In this document: positions 8,382 through 17,388 of the stretch, piece by piece
Numbering within the stretch: the stretch's first letter is position 1
Layout: each line of letters begins with the position of its first letter
Assembly: GCA_963802915.1 (NCBI GenBank)
Contig: CAWDKQ010000009.1
Location: 434,001 to 498,000, forward strand
Source: JAICMB01 sp963802915
Lineage (GTDB): Bacteria; Acidobacteriota; Terriglobia; Bryobacterales; Bryobacteraceae
Direction: 5' to 3'
DNA length: 64,000 nt
The notes under the pieces: model-generated
The model's input: the letters and a program-made list of their open reading frames with translations, nothing else
Databases searched by the model: none
What the model was told of the DNA's origin: nothing
Program-made: the position numbers and the translations under genes

Positions 8382-9055
8382 CCAACACCCTTCATCGTTA
8401 CGGAGAGGCGGAAAGCTTCTTCGACGACTATATCGTTTTTGCAACGCCCAGCAATGGAAAGAACGAGCAGGGCTGTATTCCGAAGTTGAAAGCATTTCTG
8501 AAAATGGCGGTTCCGTTCAAGCCCGTGAATCTCGGCGATGCATCGCATGGCGGGGCCTTGCGCCCGTGCGGAAGGATGAACCCCGCTTCGCATTGGAATC
8601 GGGATATCACGCCTGACTTCCAGACCGTGATCGACGGCATCGATGAGCCGGCTACCGTGGCCGCTGTATTCGACGATGTCAAATCGGCGGAGGATTTTCT
8701 CAAGGAGGTGAAGCGCGCCGACCTGGGCCTTTGTATCAACGTTTCCACGTCTATCGATGGGGGTGAGCATTGTTGCCAGGCCGCTGGAATTTGCCGTCAC
8801 AGCGTCGGCTATTCGCTAGGGTTTGAAGGTAAGACCGCGAAACTTCCTAACGAACAACTGCTCCTGTTGACGACCATGTGCGGGCATGGCATGATCGCGG
8901 CAAGCCTTGCGCAGAAGATGATCGATTGGGTGAAAGAGGGCCGTCGCACTCCCGAATGCGCAGCTAGCTACATGGCTCGTTTTTGTTCCTGTGGCGTCTA
9001 CAATCCCGCTCGGGCTAAACGGATTCTCGAAGGCGTACGGCCGCAGTCGAAATGA
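8378..9055 (+). CDS. Cysteine-rich protein of unknown function, coupled to the ferredoxin-like protein
   Basis: This 225-residue soluble protein has no signal peptide or membrane segment. Cysteines are clustered: QGCIP and RPCGRM in the N-terminal third, then LCINVS, GEHCCQAAGICRH, TTMCGHGM, RTPECAA and RFCSCGVYN. Their pairing with histidines and glycines suggests an iron-sulfur cluster or metal site. I do not recognise the family. Its start and stop each overlap a neighbour by 4 nt (ferredoxin-like protein upstream, O-methyltransferase downstream), which ties its function to theirs. Confidence 0.7.
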   Translation: MTNTLHRYGEAESFFDDYIVFATPSNGKNEQGCIPKLKAFLKMAVPFKPVNLGDASHGGALRPCGRMNPASHWNRDITPDFQTVIDGIDEPATVAAVFDDVKSAEDFLKEVKRADLGLCINVSTSIDGGEHCCQAAGICRHSVGYSLGFEGKTAKLPNEQLLLLTTMCGHGMIAASLAQKMIDWVKEGRRTPECAASYMARFCSCGVYNPARAKRILEGVRPQSK

Positions 9056-10062
9056 TTCCCGACCCTGCACCTATTATCGAATTGATCGAAGCGTTCCGGC
9101 GCTCCAAGGTGATGTTCGCGGGTGTGTCGCTCGGAATTTTCGATCGTTTGGAAGTTGCACCCGCTAGCGCCTCGGTGCTTGCCCGCGAATTGGCGTTATC
9201 CGAGGAGCCCCTAAAGCGCTTGCTGGAGGCGTGTGCGGGACTCGGTTTTTTGCAGAAGCTCGATGACCGTTATTCGAATACTCCTCTTGCGAGCGCTTAT
9301 CTCACCCGCGGCAGCGAGAACACGTTGGCCGGTTATGTTTTATATTCGAACGACGTTCTGTTTCCGTTGTGGTCGCACCTGGACGATGCCGTTCGTGAGG
9401 GTGGGAATCGCTGGACGCAGACTTTTGGTACGAAGGCTGGCATCTTCGATCATTTCTTCCGCACCGAGGATGCGCTTCGGACATTTCTAAAGGGAATGCA
9501 CGGATTCGGCGTGCTGAGTTCGCCGGCAGTGGTGGCCGCATTCGATTTATCGCGCTATCGTCGCATGGTCGACCTCGGCGGTGGAACCGGTCATCTCGCA
9601 ATCGCGGCCTGCCAACGTTATCCGGAGCTGCGAGCCGTTGTGTTCGATCTTCCGCGCGTGATCGAAGAGAGCCGGCGTGCTCGCGAGAATCGCGTGGAGT
9701 GGCGGGCTGGCGATTTTTTCAAGGACGCCCTGCCGGAAGGCGATCTTTACTGTCTTGGACAGATCCTGCACGACTGGGATAACGACACATGCACGAGCCT
9801 GCTCGAGAGAATCTACGAGCGTCTTCCACCCGGTGGCGCAATTCTGCTTTATGAGAGGCTGCTGGCGGACGACAAGTCGGGACCAGTTTCCGCCCTGCTG
9901 CAATCTTTGAACATGTTGCTCTGCACGGAAGGCAAGGAGCGCACTCTTGCCGAGTATCGCGAGTTGCTCGAGGCGGCAGGCTTCGAGCATGTCCGCGGAT
10001 ACGTGACCGGCGCACCGTTTGACGCCGTGATGGCCACAAAAGCCGACGCTGACGCGGCTTGA
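9052..10062 (+). CDS. SAM-dependent O-methyltransferase (acetylserotonin/COMT type)
   Basis: The 336-residue enzyme has an N-terminal winged-helix dimerisation domain (residues 8-90) and a Rossmann methyltransferase domain with the SAM loop VDLGGGTGHLAIA near 170, VVFDLPRVIEE near 200 and ILHDWDN near 240. The histidine of HDW is the catalytic base in this family, which methylates phenolic hydroxyls. The ATG overlaps the stop of the cysteine-rich gene. In an otherwise degradative cluster a methyltransferase is unexpected: it may protect or mark an intermediate, or work with the iron-sulfur pair on a small phenolic substrate. Confidence 0.88.
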   Translation: MIPDPAPIIELIEAFRRSKVMFAGVSLGIFDRLEVAPASASVLARELALSEEPLKRLLEACAGLGFLQKLDDRYSNTPLASAYLTRGSENTLAGYVLYSNDVLFPLWSHLDDAVREGGNRWTQTFGTKAGIFDHFFRTEDALRTFLKGMHGFGVLSSPAVVAAFDLSRYRRMVDLGGGTGHLAIAACQRYPELRAVVFDLPRVIEESRRARENRVEWRAGDFFKDALPEGDLYCLGQILHDWDNDTCTSLLERIYERLPPGGAILLYERLLADDKSGPVSALLQSLNMLLCTEGKERTLAEYRELLEAAGFEHVRGYVTGAPFDAVMATKADADAA

Positions 10063-10067
10063 AGCAT

Positions 10068-10095
10068 AGCGCCCGACTACGCGCTGCCATTTTTT
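10068..10095 (+). terminator. Weak hairpin plus T-run between methyltransferase and iorA
   Basis: AGCGC (10068-10072) pairs with GCGCT (10081-10085), followed after four bases by six T residues. The stem is only 5 bp, so at most this is partial termination or chance. Confidence 0.25.
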
Positions 10096-10107
10096 GGAGA
10101 AGCACGA

Positions 10108-10563
10108 ATGATTCGATTCAACGTCAATGGCGTTGCCCATGAATTTGAGGGCGACCCGGAGATGCCGGTTCTCTGGTATCTGCGCGATCTTCTGCAACTG
10201 GAGGGGACGAAGTTCAGTTGCGGAATCGGCGTATGCGGCGTATGTACGATTCACGTGAACGGCAACGCAGTCCGCAGTTGCATCACGCCGGTAAGCGAAA
10301 TCGCCGGAAAGGAAATTGTCACTATCGAAGGGCTCAGCGCCGATGGTGCTCATCCGGTGCAGCGGGCGTGGATTGAAGAGAATGTTCCGCAATGCGGATA
10401 TTGCCAAAGCGGCCAGATCATGCAAGCTGTAGCGTTGCTGAAACGCACTCCGAAACCAACCGACCGCGATATCGATCGCGTGATGGACGGCATCATCTGC
10501 CGCTGCGGCACGTATCAGCGCATTCGTCAGGCGATCAAGCGGGCGGCGGGGGTGAACGCATGA
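10108..10563 (+). CDS. iorA: [2Fe-2S] subunit of isoquinoline 1-oxidoreductase-like enzyme
   Basis: The 151-residue protein has the two-domain arrangement of molybdenum hydroxylase small subunits: plant-type ferredoxin cysteines in CGIGVCGVCTIHVNG (residues 40-54) plus a downstream Cys, then the helical [2Fe-2S] domain with QCGYCQSGQ and GIICRCGTY. It carries no leader of its own; in IorAB-type enzymes the large subunit carries the Tat signal. A GGAG ribosome site precedes the ATG. Its stop overlaps the iorB start (ATGA). There is no FAD subunit here, unlike the enzyme at 677-4521, so electrons probably go to a cytochrome or another external acceptor. Confidence 0.9.
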   Translation: MIRFNVNGVAHEFEGDPEMPVLWYLRDLLQLEGTKFSCGIGVCGVCTIHVNGNAVRSCITPVSEIAGKEIVTIEGLSADGAHPVQRAWIEENVPQCGYCQSGQIMQAVALLKRTPKPTDRDIDRVMDGIICRCGTYQRIRQAIKRAAGVNA

Positions 10564-12800
10564 GACCAATATTCCTTGCAAGCCGGCGTCATTTCCTGAA
10601 ACACGGCTTCTCGGCGGGCGCACTCGTGCTCGGTGCGAGGCTGCTACCGGCCGGAGCCACGAACGAGATCCCAACCGGGGCTGCGCTTCAACCGAACGTT
10701 TTTCTAGGAATCGAAACGGACGGAACGGTTGTGATTATTGCGCATCGATCCGAGATGGGCCAGGGACCTCGAACCGTGCTGCCGATGGTGGTGGCCGACG
10801 AACTGGATGCCGATTGGAAGCGAGTCCGAATCGAGCAGGCCATTGGCGATGCTCGCTACGGGCGTCAGGACACGGATGGTTCTAAATCGATTCGCGATTT
10901 CTTTGGTCCGATGCTGGAAGTGGGAGCAACCGGGCGTCTGATGCTGACGCGGGCCGCTGCTAAACAATGGGACGTTCCGGTATCGGAATGCGAATCGGAT
11001 CTTCACTTCATCGTGCACGGTCGAAGCGGCCGGCGCTTGGGATATGGAGAACTGGCGAGCGCAGCCGCGAAATTGCCGGTTCCGAAGAAGGACGAACTCG
11101 TATTCAAGAGCCGGAAGGCATGGCGCTACATCGGCAAGGGAAAACCCAGCTACGACATCGCCGCGCTGTGCACGGGCAAGCCGGTTTTCGGAATCGATGC
11201 ACGCGCGGAGGGGATGGTCTATGCCTCCATCGAACATCCTCCGGTGTTCGGCGGAAAAGTCAAGGCGTGCGACGATAGCGCGGCATTGAAGGTCACTGGC
11301 GTCCGCCAAACGATTCCCATCGAGCCATTCACGCCGCCGGCGGCCTTCCAACCGTTGGGCGGCATCGCAGTGATCGCAGACAACACCTGGGCCGCACTCC
11401 AGGGACGCAAACAACTGAAGATCGATTGGGATCACGGACCGAACGCGGCATACAATTCCGATCGCTATAAAGAGGAGTTGCGAAACACTGTCCACGAGCC
11501 GGTCAAAGTGGTACGCGACGAGGGCAACGTCGACCAGGTGTTTGCCAAAGGCGGCAAGGTGGTCGAGGCGGATTATTACGTGCCGCACCTGGCGCAGGCT
11601 CCCATGGAGCCTATGGTTGCGCTTGCGGATTTTAAAGACGGAAAACTGACGACGTGGTGCCCGGTTCAAAATCCACAAGCGGTGCAAGCGATCGTCTCGC
11701 AGGAATTAGGGATCCCGAAAGAGAACGTAATTTGCCATGTGACGCTGCTCGGCGGGGGATTCGGGCGTAAAGATAAACCGGATTATGTGGCCGAAGCCGC
11801 CGTTCTTTCCCGGAAGCTCGGACGCCCGGTGAAAGTGGTTTGGACGTTTGAGGATGACATCAAGGCCGGCTATTACAATGCTGTGTGCGCGATGTATATG
11901 AAGGCGGCGCTTGGCTCGAATGGCCTGCCGGAGGCGTGGCTGCAGCGCTCTGCGTTTCCTCCAATTCCGTCCACGTTCGATGTGAATGCGGTTTACGGAG
12001 ATGCCGGGCATCTGGGCCAAGGCTGGACCGATCTGCCTTTCGATGTTCCGAATCTGCGCTGCGAGAATGGACCAGCGAAAGCGCATGTTCGTATCGGCTG
12101 GATGCGCGCTGTTGCGTCCATCTATTACGCTTTCGCGATACAGTCTTTTGTCGATGAGCTGGCGCACACCGCCGGGCGCGATTCGGTTGAATACCTGCTG
12201 GCGCTGATCGGGAAAGATCGCATTCTCGATCTTAAGAAGACCAGTTATCAGAATTACGGCGCGCCGTACGATCGCTTTCCGATCGATACCGCGCGGCTGA
12301 GGCGCGTGACTGAAATGGCGGCGGAGAAATCGGGATGGGGAAAGCATCGCAACACGAAGGGATCGGGGATGGGAATTGCTACGTTCCAGAATTCTCTCAG
12401 TTACGTTGCGGCGGTGGCCCGGATCGAGGTTACGGATAAGGGCGCAATACGCATCCCACAAGTCGACATGGCCGTGGATGGAGGTCTCATCCTCAATCCG
12501 GATGGCGCCCGTTCACAGCTCGAAGGAGCCGCGGTGTTCGGGACCTCGATCGCGCTCTCCGGTCAGATCACGGCCACCAACGGCATCATCGATCAATCCA
12601 ACTATCACGATTACCCGATCGCAAGCATGAGCACCGCGCCGTATAAAACGAACGTGTATTTTGTCGACAGCGACGCCGCGCCCACCGGGATCGCCGAACC
12701 GGGCGTGCCGCCTGTCGCGCCGGCTCTTTGCAACGCGATTTTCGCCGCAACCGGCAAACGGATCCGCGATTTGCCGATCGCGAATCATAAGCTTGTTTGA
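10560..12800 (+). CDS. iorB: Tat-exported molybdenum subunit, isoquinoline 1-oxidoreductase-like
   Basis: Starting at the ATG overlapping the iorA stop, the product is 746 residues. The leader is twin-arginine (ASRRHFLKHGFSAGALVLG). Cofactor-binding and catalytic landmarks of the IorB branch follow: EMGQGPRTVLPMVVADEL near 60, GGGFGRKDKPDYV near 400 and, near the C-terminus, GIAEPGVPPVAPAL, where the glutamate is the conserved catalytic base. The single fused large chain with a separate [2Fe-2S] subunit is characteristic of enzymes oxidising N-heteroaromatics or aldehydes in the periplasm. Real substrate unknown. Neighbours (lactonase, FAH-family enzyme, permease) fit ring or lactone catabolism. 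Confidence 0.9.
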   Translation: MRPIFLASRRHFLKHGFSAGALVLGARLLPAGATNEIPTGAALQPNVFLGIETDGTVVIIAHRSEMGQGPRTVLPMVVADELDADWKRVRIEQAIGDARYGRQDTDGSKSIRDFFGPMLEVGATGRLMLTRAAAKQWDVPVSECESDLHFIVHGRSGRRLGYGELASAAAKLPVPKKDELVFKSRKAWRYIGKGKPSYDIAALCTGKPVFGIDARAEGMVYASIEHPPVFGGKVKACDDSAALKVTGVRQTIPIEPFTPPAAFQPLGGIAVIADNTWAALQGRKQLKIDWDHGPNAAYNSDRYKEELRNTVHEPVKVVRDEGNVDQVFAKGGKVVEADYYVPHLAQAPMEPMVALADFKDGKLTTWCPVQNPQAVQAIVSQELGIPKENVICHVTLLGGGFGRKDKPDYVAEAAVLSRKLGRPVKVVWTFEDDIKAGYYNAVCAMYMKAALGSNGLPEAWLQRSAFPPIPSTFDVNAVYGDAGHLGQGWTDLPFDVPNLRCENGPAKAHVRIGWMRAVASIYYAFAIQSFVDELAHTAGRDSVEYLLALIGKDRILDLKKTSYQNYGAPYDRFPIDTARLRRVTEMAAEKSGWGKHRNTKGSGMGIATFQNSLSYVAAVARIEVTDKGAIRIPQVDMAVDGGLILNPDGARSQLEGAAVFGTSIALSGQITATNGIIDQSNYHDYPIASMSTAPYKTNVYFVDSDAAPTGIAEPGVPPVAPALCNAIFAATGKRIRDLPIANHKLV

Positions 12801-12819
12801 CATTCATGGAGAAAACCAA

Positions 12820-13662
12820 ATGCGCTTCGTAACGTTTCAGAACAACGGGCAGGTCAAGCCCGGTGTGATTTCAGGCGAGAGTGTCATCGGATTAAAAGAC
12901 GCCGGCTTCGATTCGCTGCTGGCTGTGATTCAGGGAGGGCCGGAGGCACTACAGGTCGTCCGGAGCTGGGTAGACGGGAAAGAGCCGGTTCCCCTATCCA
13001 GCGTTCGATTGCTCGCTCCCCTGCCCCGTCCGCCGAAGATCATTTGCGTCGGACTCAACTATCGCGATCACGTCCGCGAATGCAACGCCGAGATTCCCAC
13101 GGTTCCAACGATCTTCTCGAAATATGTTACGGCGATCATAGGTCCTGGAGACGACATCGTGCTCCCGAAGCTCTCGACCGCGCCCGACTATGAAGCCGAA
13201 CTCGCGGTCGTAATCGGCAAAGGCGGCCGCTACATTTCGAAGGAGCGTTGGAAAGAACACGTGTTCGGATACACTAACTTCAACGACGTCAGCGCCCGCG
13301 ATTTTCAGGAGGCCACCAGCCAGTGGATGATTGGCAAAACCTTCGATACATTTGCGCCAATGGGTCCAGCTATTGTCACGGCGGACGAGATCGAAGATCC
13401 GCACGCGCTCGACATCCAGATGGTGATCAACGGCGAAGTCCTGCAAAACTCGAATACCAGAGAGCTCGTGTTCGGCATTCCCGAATTGCTCGCGCACCTC
13501 TCGAGTGTATTCACGCTGGAGCCCGGTGACATCATTTCTACCGGAACGCCTGGGGGCGTGGGAGAATCTCGCAAGCCGCCGCGCTGGCTTCGCCCCGGCG
13601 ATGACGTGGTGGTGCGCATTGCGGGTCTTGGAGAGCTACGGAACGGCGTCAGAGCCGAATGA
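12820..13662 (+). CDS. Fumarylacetoacetate hydrolase family protein
   Basis: The 280-residue enzyme starts at the ATG 12820, with GGAGAA upstream; longer in-frame starts lie inside iorB. The N-terminal part (MRFVTFQNNGQVKPGV) is the usual small domain, and the catalytic domain begins IICVGLNYRDHVRE near residue 69. The metal-binding acidic residues appear in PDYEAELAVVIG, the next conserved stretch is FTNFND-like (YTNFNDVSARDF), and KTFDTFAPMGPAIV and GDIISTGTPGGVG follow. The family hydrolyses or hydrates 2-oxo diacids made after ring cleavage. It is 19 nt after iorB and 15 nt before the permease, consistent with one operon. Confidence 0.92.
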   Translation: MRFVTFQNNGQVKPGVISGESVIGLKDAGFDSLLAVIQGGPEALQVVRSWVDGKEPVPLSSVRLLAPLPRPPKIICVGLNYRDHVRECNAEIPTVPTIFSKYVTAIIGPGDDIVLPKLSTAPDYEAELAVVIGKGGRYISKERWKEHVFGYTNFNDVSARDFQEATSQWMIGKTFDTFAPMGPAIVTADEIEDPHALDIQMVINGEVLQNSNTRELVFGIPELLAHLSSVFTLEPGDIISTGTPGGVGESRKPPRWLRPGDDVVVRIAGLGELRNGVRAE

Positions 13663-13677
13663 AGTTGAGCATGTGAC

Positions 13678-14985
13678 GTGAGTCCATCGACGGCTCCTCA
13701 ACGCCCCACACGCGTGCGGCACGTGGTCCTGGCATTGACCGTCGGCGCGTACATGATCACCTACATGGACCGCGTTAATATTGCCACCGCGGTCCCGGTC
13801 ATTCAAAAAGAACTGGGGCTCTCCCTGGTCACTGTGGGTCTGATCTTCAGCGCGTTTCGATGGGGCTATGCCATTTTCCAGATCCCCGGAGGCTGGTTGG
13901 GAGATCGCATTGGACCTCGACGCGCCCTGGCTCTCATCGTCACGTGGTGGTCGCTGTTTACATGCCTTACGGCGGTGGCGTGGAGCGCGGCGTCGATGGC
14001 AATATGCCGCTTCTTCTTCGGAATGGGAGAAGCGGGGGCGTTTCCTATTGCCACCCGCTCTTTGTCGCGATGGATGCTGCCGTCGGAACGAGGCTTCGCG
14101 CAAGGTTTAACGCATGCGGGTTCGCGGCTCGGGGCGGCGCTGACGCCGGGTCTTGTCGTACTCATGATTCTCGCGTACGGATGGCGTACGCCGTTCTTCG
14201 TTTTCGGCGCACTGGGTGTGGCATGGTCGGCTCTTTGGTATTGGTACTATCGCGACACTCCGTCGGAACATTCCGGAGTGAATTTGGCCGAGCGCAATCT
14301 TATCGGAGGGTCCATGCGAGCCGTGCGGCAAGGCTCCGCGGGAACGGTTCCCTGGCGTTCGATCTTGATGAGCCGCACTGTGTGGACGCTATCGCTGATG
14401 TATTTCTGCTACGGCTACTGCATCGACGTTTACCTGGATTGGTTCCCCAAATATCTCAACGATCATCGCGGTTTCGATTTGAAGCACATGGGGATGTATG
14501 CGACCGCTCCGTTGCTGGCCGGAACATTAGGCGACCTCCTGGGTGGCTCGCTTTCGGATCGTTGGGCGCGTCGTTCGGGCAACTTGAAAATTGCTCGCCG
14601 CGTGGTTGCAATCGCAGGTTTTCTGCTCGCCGCCGCCGCAATTCTTCCCGCGACATTTACGACCAGTTCTACTGGTTCTGTCTGGTACAGCTGCGTTGCG
14701 GTCTTTGGTCTCGAAATGACTGTGGGCGTCTCGTGGGCAATTCCGATCGACGTGGGTGGCGATTACGCCGGTTCCGTCGCATCCGTCATGAACACATTCG
14801 GGAATCTCGGAAGTGCGATCTCCCCTGCCCTGCTGGCATATCTGGTGGGGCTTTACGGATGGAACGTACCATTCGTGCTTTCGGCTGGTCTTTGTGTCGT
14901 CGCGGCGGCGTTGTTTTTGAAGATCGACGCGTCGCGCGTTATTGCTGTAGAACCGGTACAAACGCCACACACGACGGCGAGTTGA
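13678..14985 (+). CDS. MFS permease, anion:cation symporter (sugar acid/aromatic acid) type
   Basis: The GTG start gives 435 residues with about twelve hydrophobic segments. The signature DRVNIATAVPVIQKEL in the first loop, GWLGDRIGPRRAL between helices 2 and 3, and a central soluble loop (residues 195-225) place it in the anion:cation symporter group that takes up hexuronates, galactonate, tartrate and aromatic acids. It is the last gene of the LysR-led run, so it probably imports the substrate of the pathway. Its 3' end overlaps that of the opposing lactonase gene by 47 bp. Confidence 0.9.
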   Translation: MSPSTAPQRPTRVRHVVLALTVGAYMITYMDRVNIATAVPVIQKELGLSLVTVGLIFSAFRWGYAIFQIPGGWLGDRIGPRRALALIVTWWSLFTCLTAVAWSAASMAICRFFFGMGEAGAFPIATRSLSRWMLPSERGFAQGLTHAGSRLGAALTPGLVVLMILAYGWRTPFFVFGALGVAWSALWYWYYRDTPSEHSGVNLAERNLIGGSMRAVRQGSAGTVPWRSILMSRTVWTLSLMYFCYGYCIDVYLDWFPKYLNDHRGFDLKHMGMYATAPLLAGTLGDLLGGSLSDRWARRSGNLKIARRVVAIAGFLLAAAAILPATFTTSSTGSVWYSCVAVFGLEMTVGVSWAIPIDVGGDYAGSVASVMNTFGNLGSAISPALLAYLVGLYGWNVPFVLSAGLCVVAAALFLKIDASRVIAVEPVQTPHTTAS

Positions 14986-16165
14986 TTTTCGCGATTTTCC
15001 GTGTCGGAGCGAGACGTCCGGTAGCCGGGTCGATGGCCAGCACAGCGATATCGTCGGAAGCTTCATTCGCCACCATCAGGTACGAGCCGGTAGGATCGAT
15101 TGCGAATTGGCGCGGCATTAACCCACGGGACGAGACTTCTTCCACGGGCGTCAGAGTGCCATTGCCTGCGTCGACAGAAAATACGGCGATCGTGTCAGGC
15201 CCTCGATTCGATGCATATAGATATTTTCCGTTCGGGTGCAATGCGACTTCCGCGCTATGGAAAGAATTCAGACGAACGATTGTCTCGTTTCTGTCGAATT
15301 CAGGAGTTTTCATCGTGATTTCCTGGATCTCGGCAAGACTTCCCTGCGACGATTCCCATTTATAGACGGTTAAAACACCGCTCATTTCAGCCAACGAATA
15401 TCCGAAGCGGCCGTCGGCTGAGAATACGAAATGGCGCGGCCCTCCGGTGGGAGGCTTCACGACGACCCAGGGCTCGGCATTGTTGGGCGCCAATGAGCCG
15501 GTGGCTGGATCGAATTTGTAGATCAGTAATTTGTCGAGGCCAAGATCCGAGGAGACAGCGTAGCGATCGTCGGGCGAAACATCGATCGAGTGCGCGTGCG
15601 GACCAGCCTGATAGACCGGATCGACGCTCTTCCCGGTGTGCTGGTCGAAGCCGGTTTCCGGGCCCAGCGACCCGTCGGCATTGAGCTTGAATAAGGTAAC
15701 GCTGCCGCTGCCAAAATTCGCGACCATCGCATATCTTCCGGATTTATCTAAGGATATGTAGCAGGTGCTGGTGCCGTGGGCGGGAACCGTGTTCAACAGA
15801 CGAAGCGCGCCATCGGATTCAATCGCGAACGCGCTGACGTATGAGGCCTTATCCTTATATGGGCCTACCGAGAGCGGATCTTCGATGACCGCGTAGAGAA
15901 ACCGGTGATTCGGATGAATCGCCAGGAACGATGGATTTGTGACTTTCGCGGCAAGACGCGGCTCGCTTATCTCTCCGGTGGACGGCTGAAACCTCGCGAC
16001 GTAGATCCCCTGGCTTTCACTGCGTCCTGCCGGCAATCCATGGCTGATGAACTTGAAGCCAGTGTAGGTCCCGAAGTAAACGAAGTACTCACCGCTCGGA
16101 ACCGGGGCGGCGGACAAGGCAGCGGCGGTCACAAATCCACACGCGAATAAGACCAGAGTTCGCAT
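14939..16165 (-). CDS. Exported lactonase-family beta-propeller protein (second paralogue)
   Basis: This 408-residue protein has a signal peptide (LVLFACGFVTAAALSAAP) and the same blades as the copy at 6315: EYFVYFGTYTGFKF, HPNHRFLYAV, GPHAHSIDVSPDDRY, GPRHFVFSADGRFGYS, HPNGKYLYASNRGPD and DPTGSYLMVANE. The two share long identical stretches and are recent paralogues. It is the last of three minus-strand genes with the royal-jelly-family protein and the RidA-like protein. Its tail overlaps the permease gene end-to-end, so antisense interference between the two transcripts is possible. Confidence 0.88.
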   Translation of the reverse strand: MRTLVLFACGFVTAAALSAAPVPSGEYFVYFGTYTGFKFISHGLPAGRSESQGIYVARFQPSTGEISEPRLAAKVTNPSFLAIHPNHRFLYAVIEDPLSVGPYKDKASYVSAFAIESDGALRLLNTVPAHGTSTCYISLDKSGRYAMVANFGSGSVTLFKLNADGSLGPETGFDQHTGKSVDPVYQAGPHAHSIDVSPDDRYAVSSDLGLDKLLIYKFDPATGSLAPNNAEPWVVVKPPTGGPRHFVFSADGRFGYSLAEMSGVLTVYKWESSQGSLAEIQEITMKTPEFDRNETIVRLNSFHSAEVALHPNGKYLYASNRGPDTIAVFSVDAGNGTLTPVEEVSSRGLMPRQFAIDPTGSYLMVANEASDDIAVLAIDPATGRLAPTRKIAKINSPSCVAFVPVLQQ

Positions 16166-16211
16166 TGTTCTACAATGCTACGTCATTTCCGCGCGGCCGG
16201 CGGCGATCGAT

Positions 16212-17360
16212 TCAGCGAGTTAGTCTCTGGCCGTCCACCTTGATGCGAAACAGCATAAATGGCCTCTCGCGCATGTCCTGCCCGTTGTGGAAGGCAGCTT
16301 GCCTCTCGAGCTGATTCGCCGTGAAATACAGATAGCCGTCGGACGCGAGCGATAGCGTGTCGGGCCACAGGATGCGCGGATCGTGCGCCAGCGTCTTGAT
16401 GCTTCCATTCGGACTCCAGCGTCGAATGGCGTTATGCTCGATATCCGAAATATAAATGCGGCCTTGGGTGTCGGCTTCCAGGCCGTCGCCGGCGCCACCC
16501 TTCTCACCGAGATCCTGGATGGTCTTGGCAACTTCCGAGTCCGGCATATCAGGATCCGCCAGAGCATCGGCGCTAACGCGATAAAGATGCCGACTGGTCA
16601 TGGGACTGTAGTAAAGCCACTTCCCGTCCGGACTCAGCGCGATCCCATCGGCGCCTACATGAAAGCGGGTGGGATTTGTGCCCGCCGGCTGCAGCATCAG
16701 AATATCGCCTTCGACGACATGCAGCACAGCAGGATCGGCCTTGACGGTGGGATGGCCGTTCAGTTTCCGCCAACTCTTGCCGCTCGCCAAGTCCACGACG
16801 ATGATGGCATTGGGGCCGTTGTTGGCGGAATCCGTAATGAAAGCCATCCCTTCTTTGCCGCGACGAAGATCGAATCGCACGTCGTTCAAATAAGTATCGG
16901 GGAGCGCCACTTTCTGGGGGAAAAGGATCTTCTTCGTAATCCTGTTCCGATCCAAATCCATCGCGATCAGCTTGGGTCCGCCGAATCGCAGCGGCTTGAA
17001 CGATACGCTGCCGCTGTCGAGGAGCCACAGCGTTTTCCCTCCCGGATCGATAACTACGCTCTGCACTGAAATAAATCGATCCGCCAGGAGCTCTTCGTCT
17101 GGACGGTTGATCTCGGCATTCGGATAAGGAACAGCTTTGCCGTTCTTCAGCTCCGCGACTGTGTATTCGACCACATCGTCCCAGCGAGGATAATTTACGA
17201 AAATGCGATGGTCATCGGAAACGGTGATGCCGGTCGGCATCTGAGTTTCGAAGGTTGCCACGACCTCCAGTCTCCCGATGTTTCGCTCACGCGGGGCATC
17301 TCCGGCAATGGCGACGGTGGCCGCCAGGAACAACGGGACTAAAAACAAAATCCGTCTCAC
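16212..17360 (-). CDS. Exported major royal jelly protein family protein
   Basis: A GTG start at 17360 is supported by AAGGAG 7 nt upstream. The 382-residue product has a signal peptide (RILFLVPLFLAATVAIAG) and a six-bladed propeller with family marks: IFVNYPRWDDVVEYTVAELK near 50, FISVQSVVIDPGGKTLWLLD near 95, and ADGIALSPDGKWLYYSP near 235. The family includes insect royal jelly and dopachrome-converting 'yellow' proteins; bacterial members are largely untested. Beside a lactonase and a RidA-like protein it could bind or isomerise a quinone-like or lactone intermediate in the periplasm; this is inference. Confidence 0.85.
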   Translation of the reverse strand: MRRILFLVPLFLAATVAIAGDAPRERNIGRLEVVATFETQMPTGITVSDDHRIFVNYPRWDDVVEYTVAELKNGKAVPYPNAEINRPDEELLADRFISVQSVVIDPGGKTLWLLDSGSVSFKPLRFGGPKLIAMDLDRNRITKKILFPQKVALPDTYLNDVRFDLRRGKEGMAFITDSANNGPNAIIVVDLASGKSWRKLNGHPTVKADPAVLHVVEGDILMLQPAGTNPTRFHVGADGIALSPDGKWLYYSPMTSRHLYRVSADALADPDMPDSEVAKTIQDLGEKGGAGDGLEADTQGRIYISDIEHNAIRRWSPNGSIKTLAHDPRILWPDTLSLASDGYLYFTANQLERQAAFHNGQDMRERPFMLFRIKVDGQRLTR

Positions 17361-17388
17361 TTGTCTTCTCCTTGAGGGTCCACGTGCA

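Noticed and set aside
9547..11687. Long open frames on the minus strand (up to 375 codons) opposite the methyltransferase and iorB
   Set aside because: They lie antisense to well-supported genes, have no ribosome sites and show basic, low-complexity composition typical of shadow frames.
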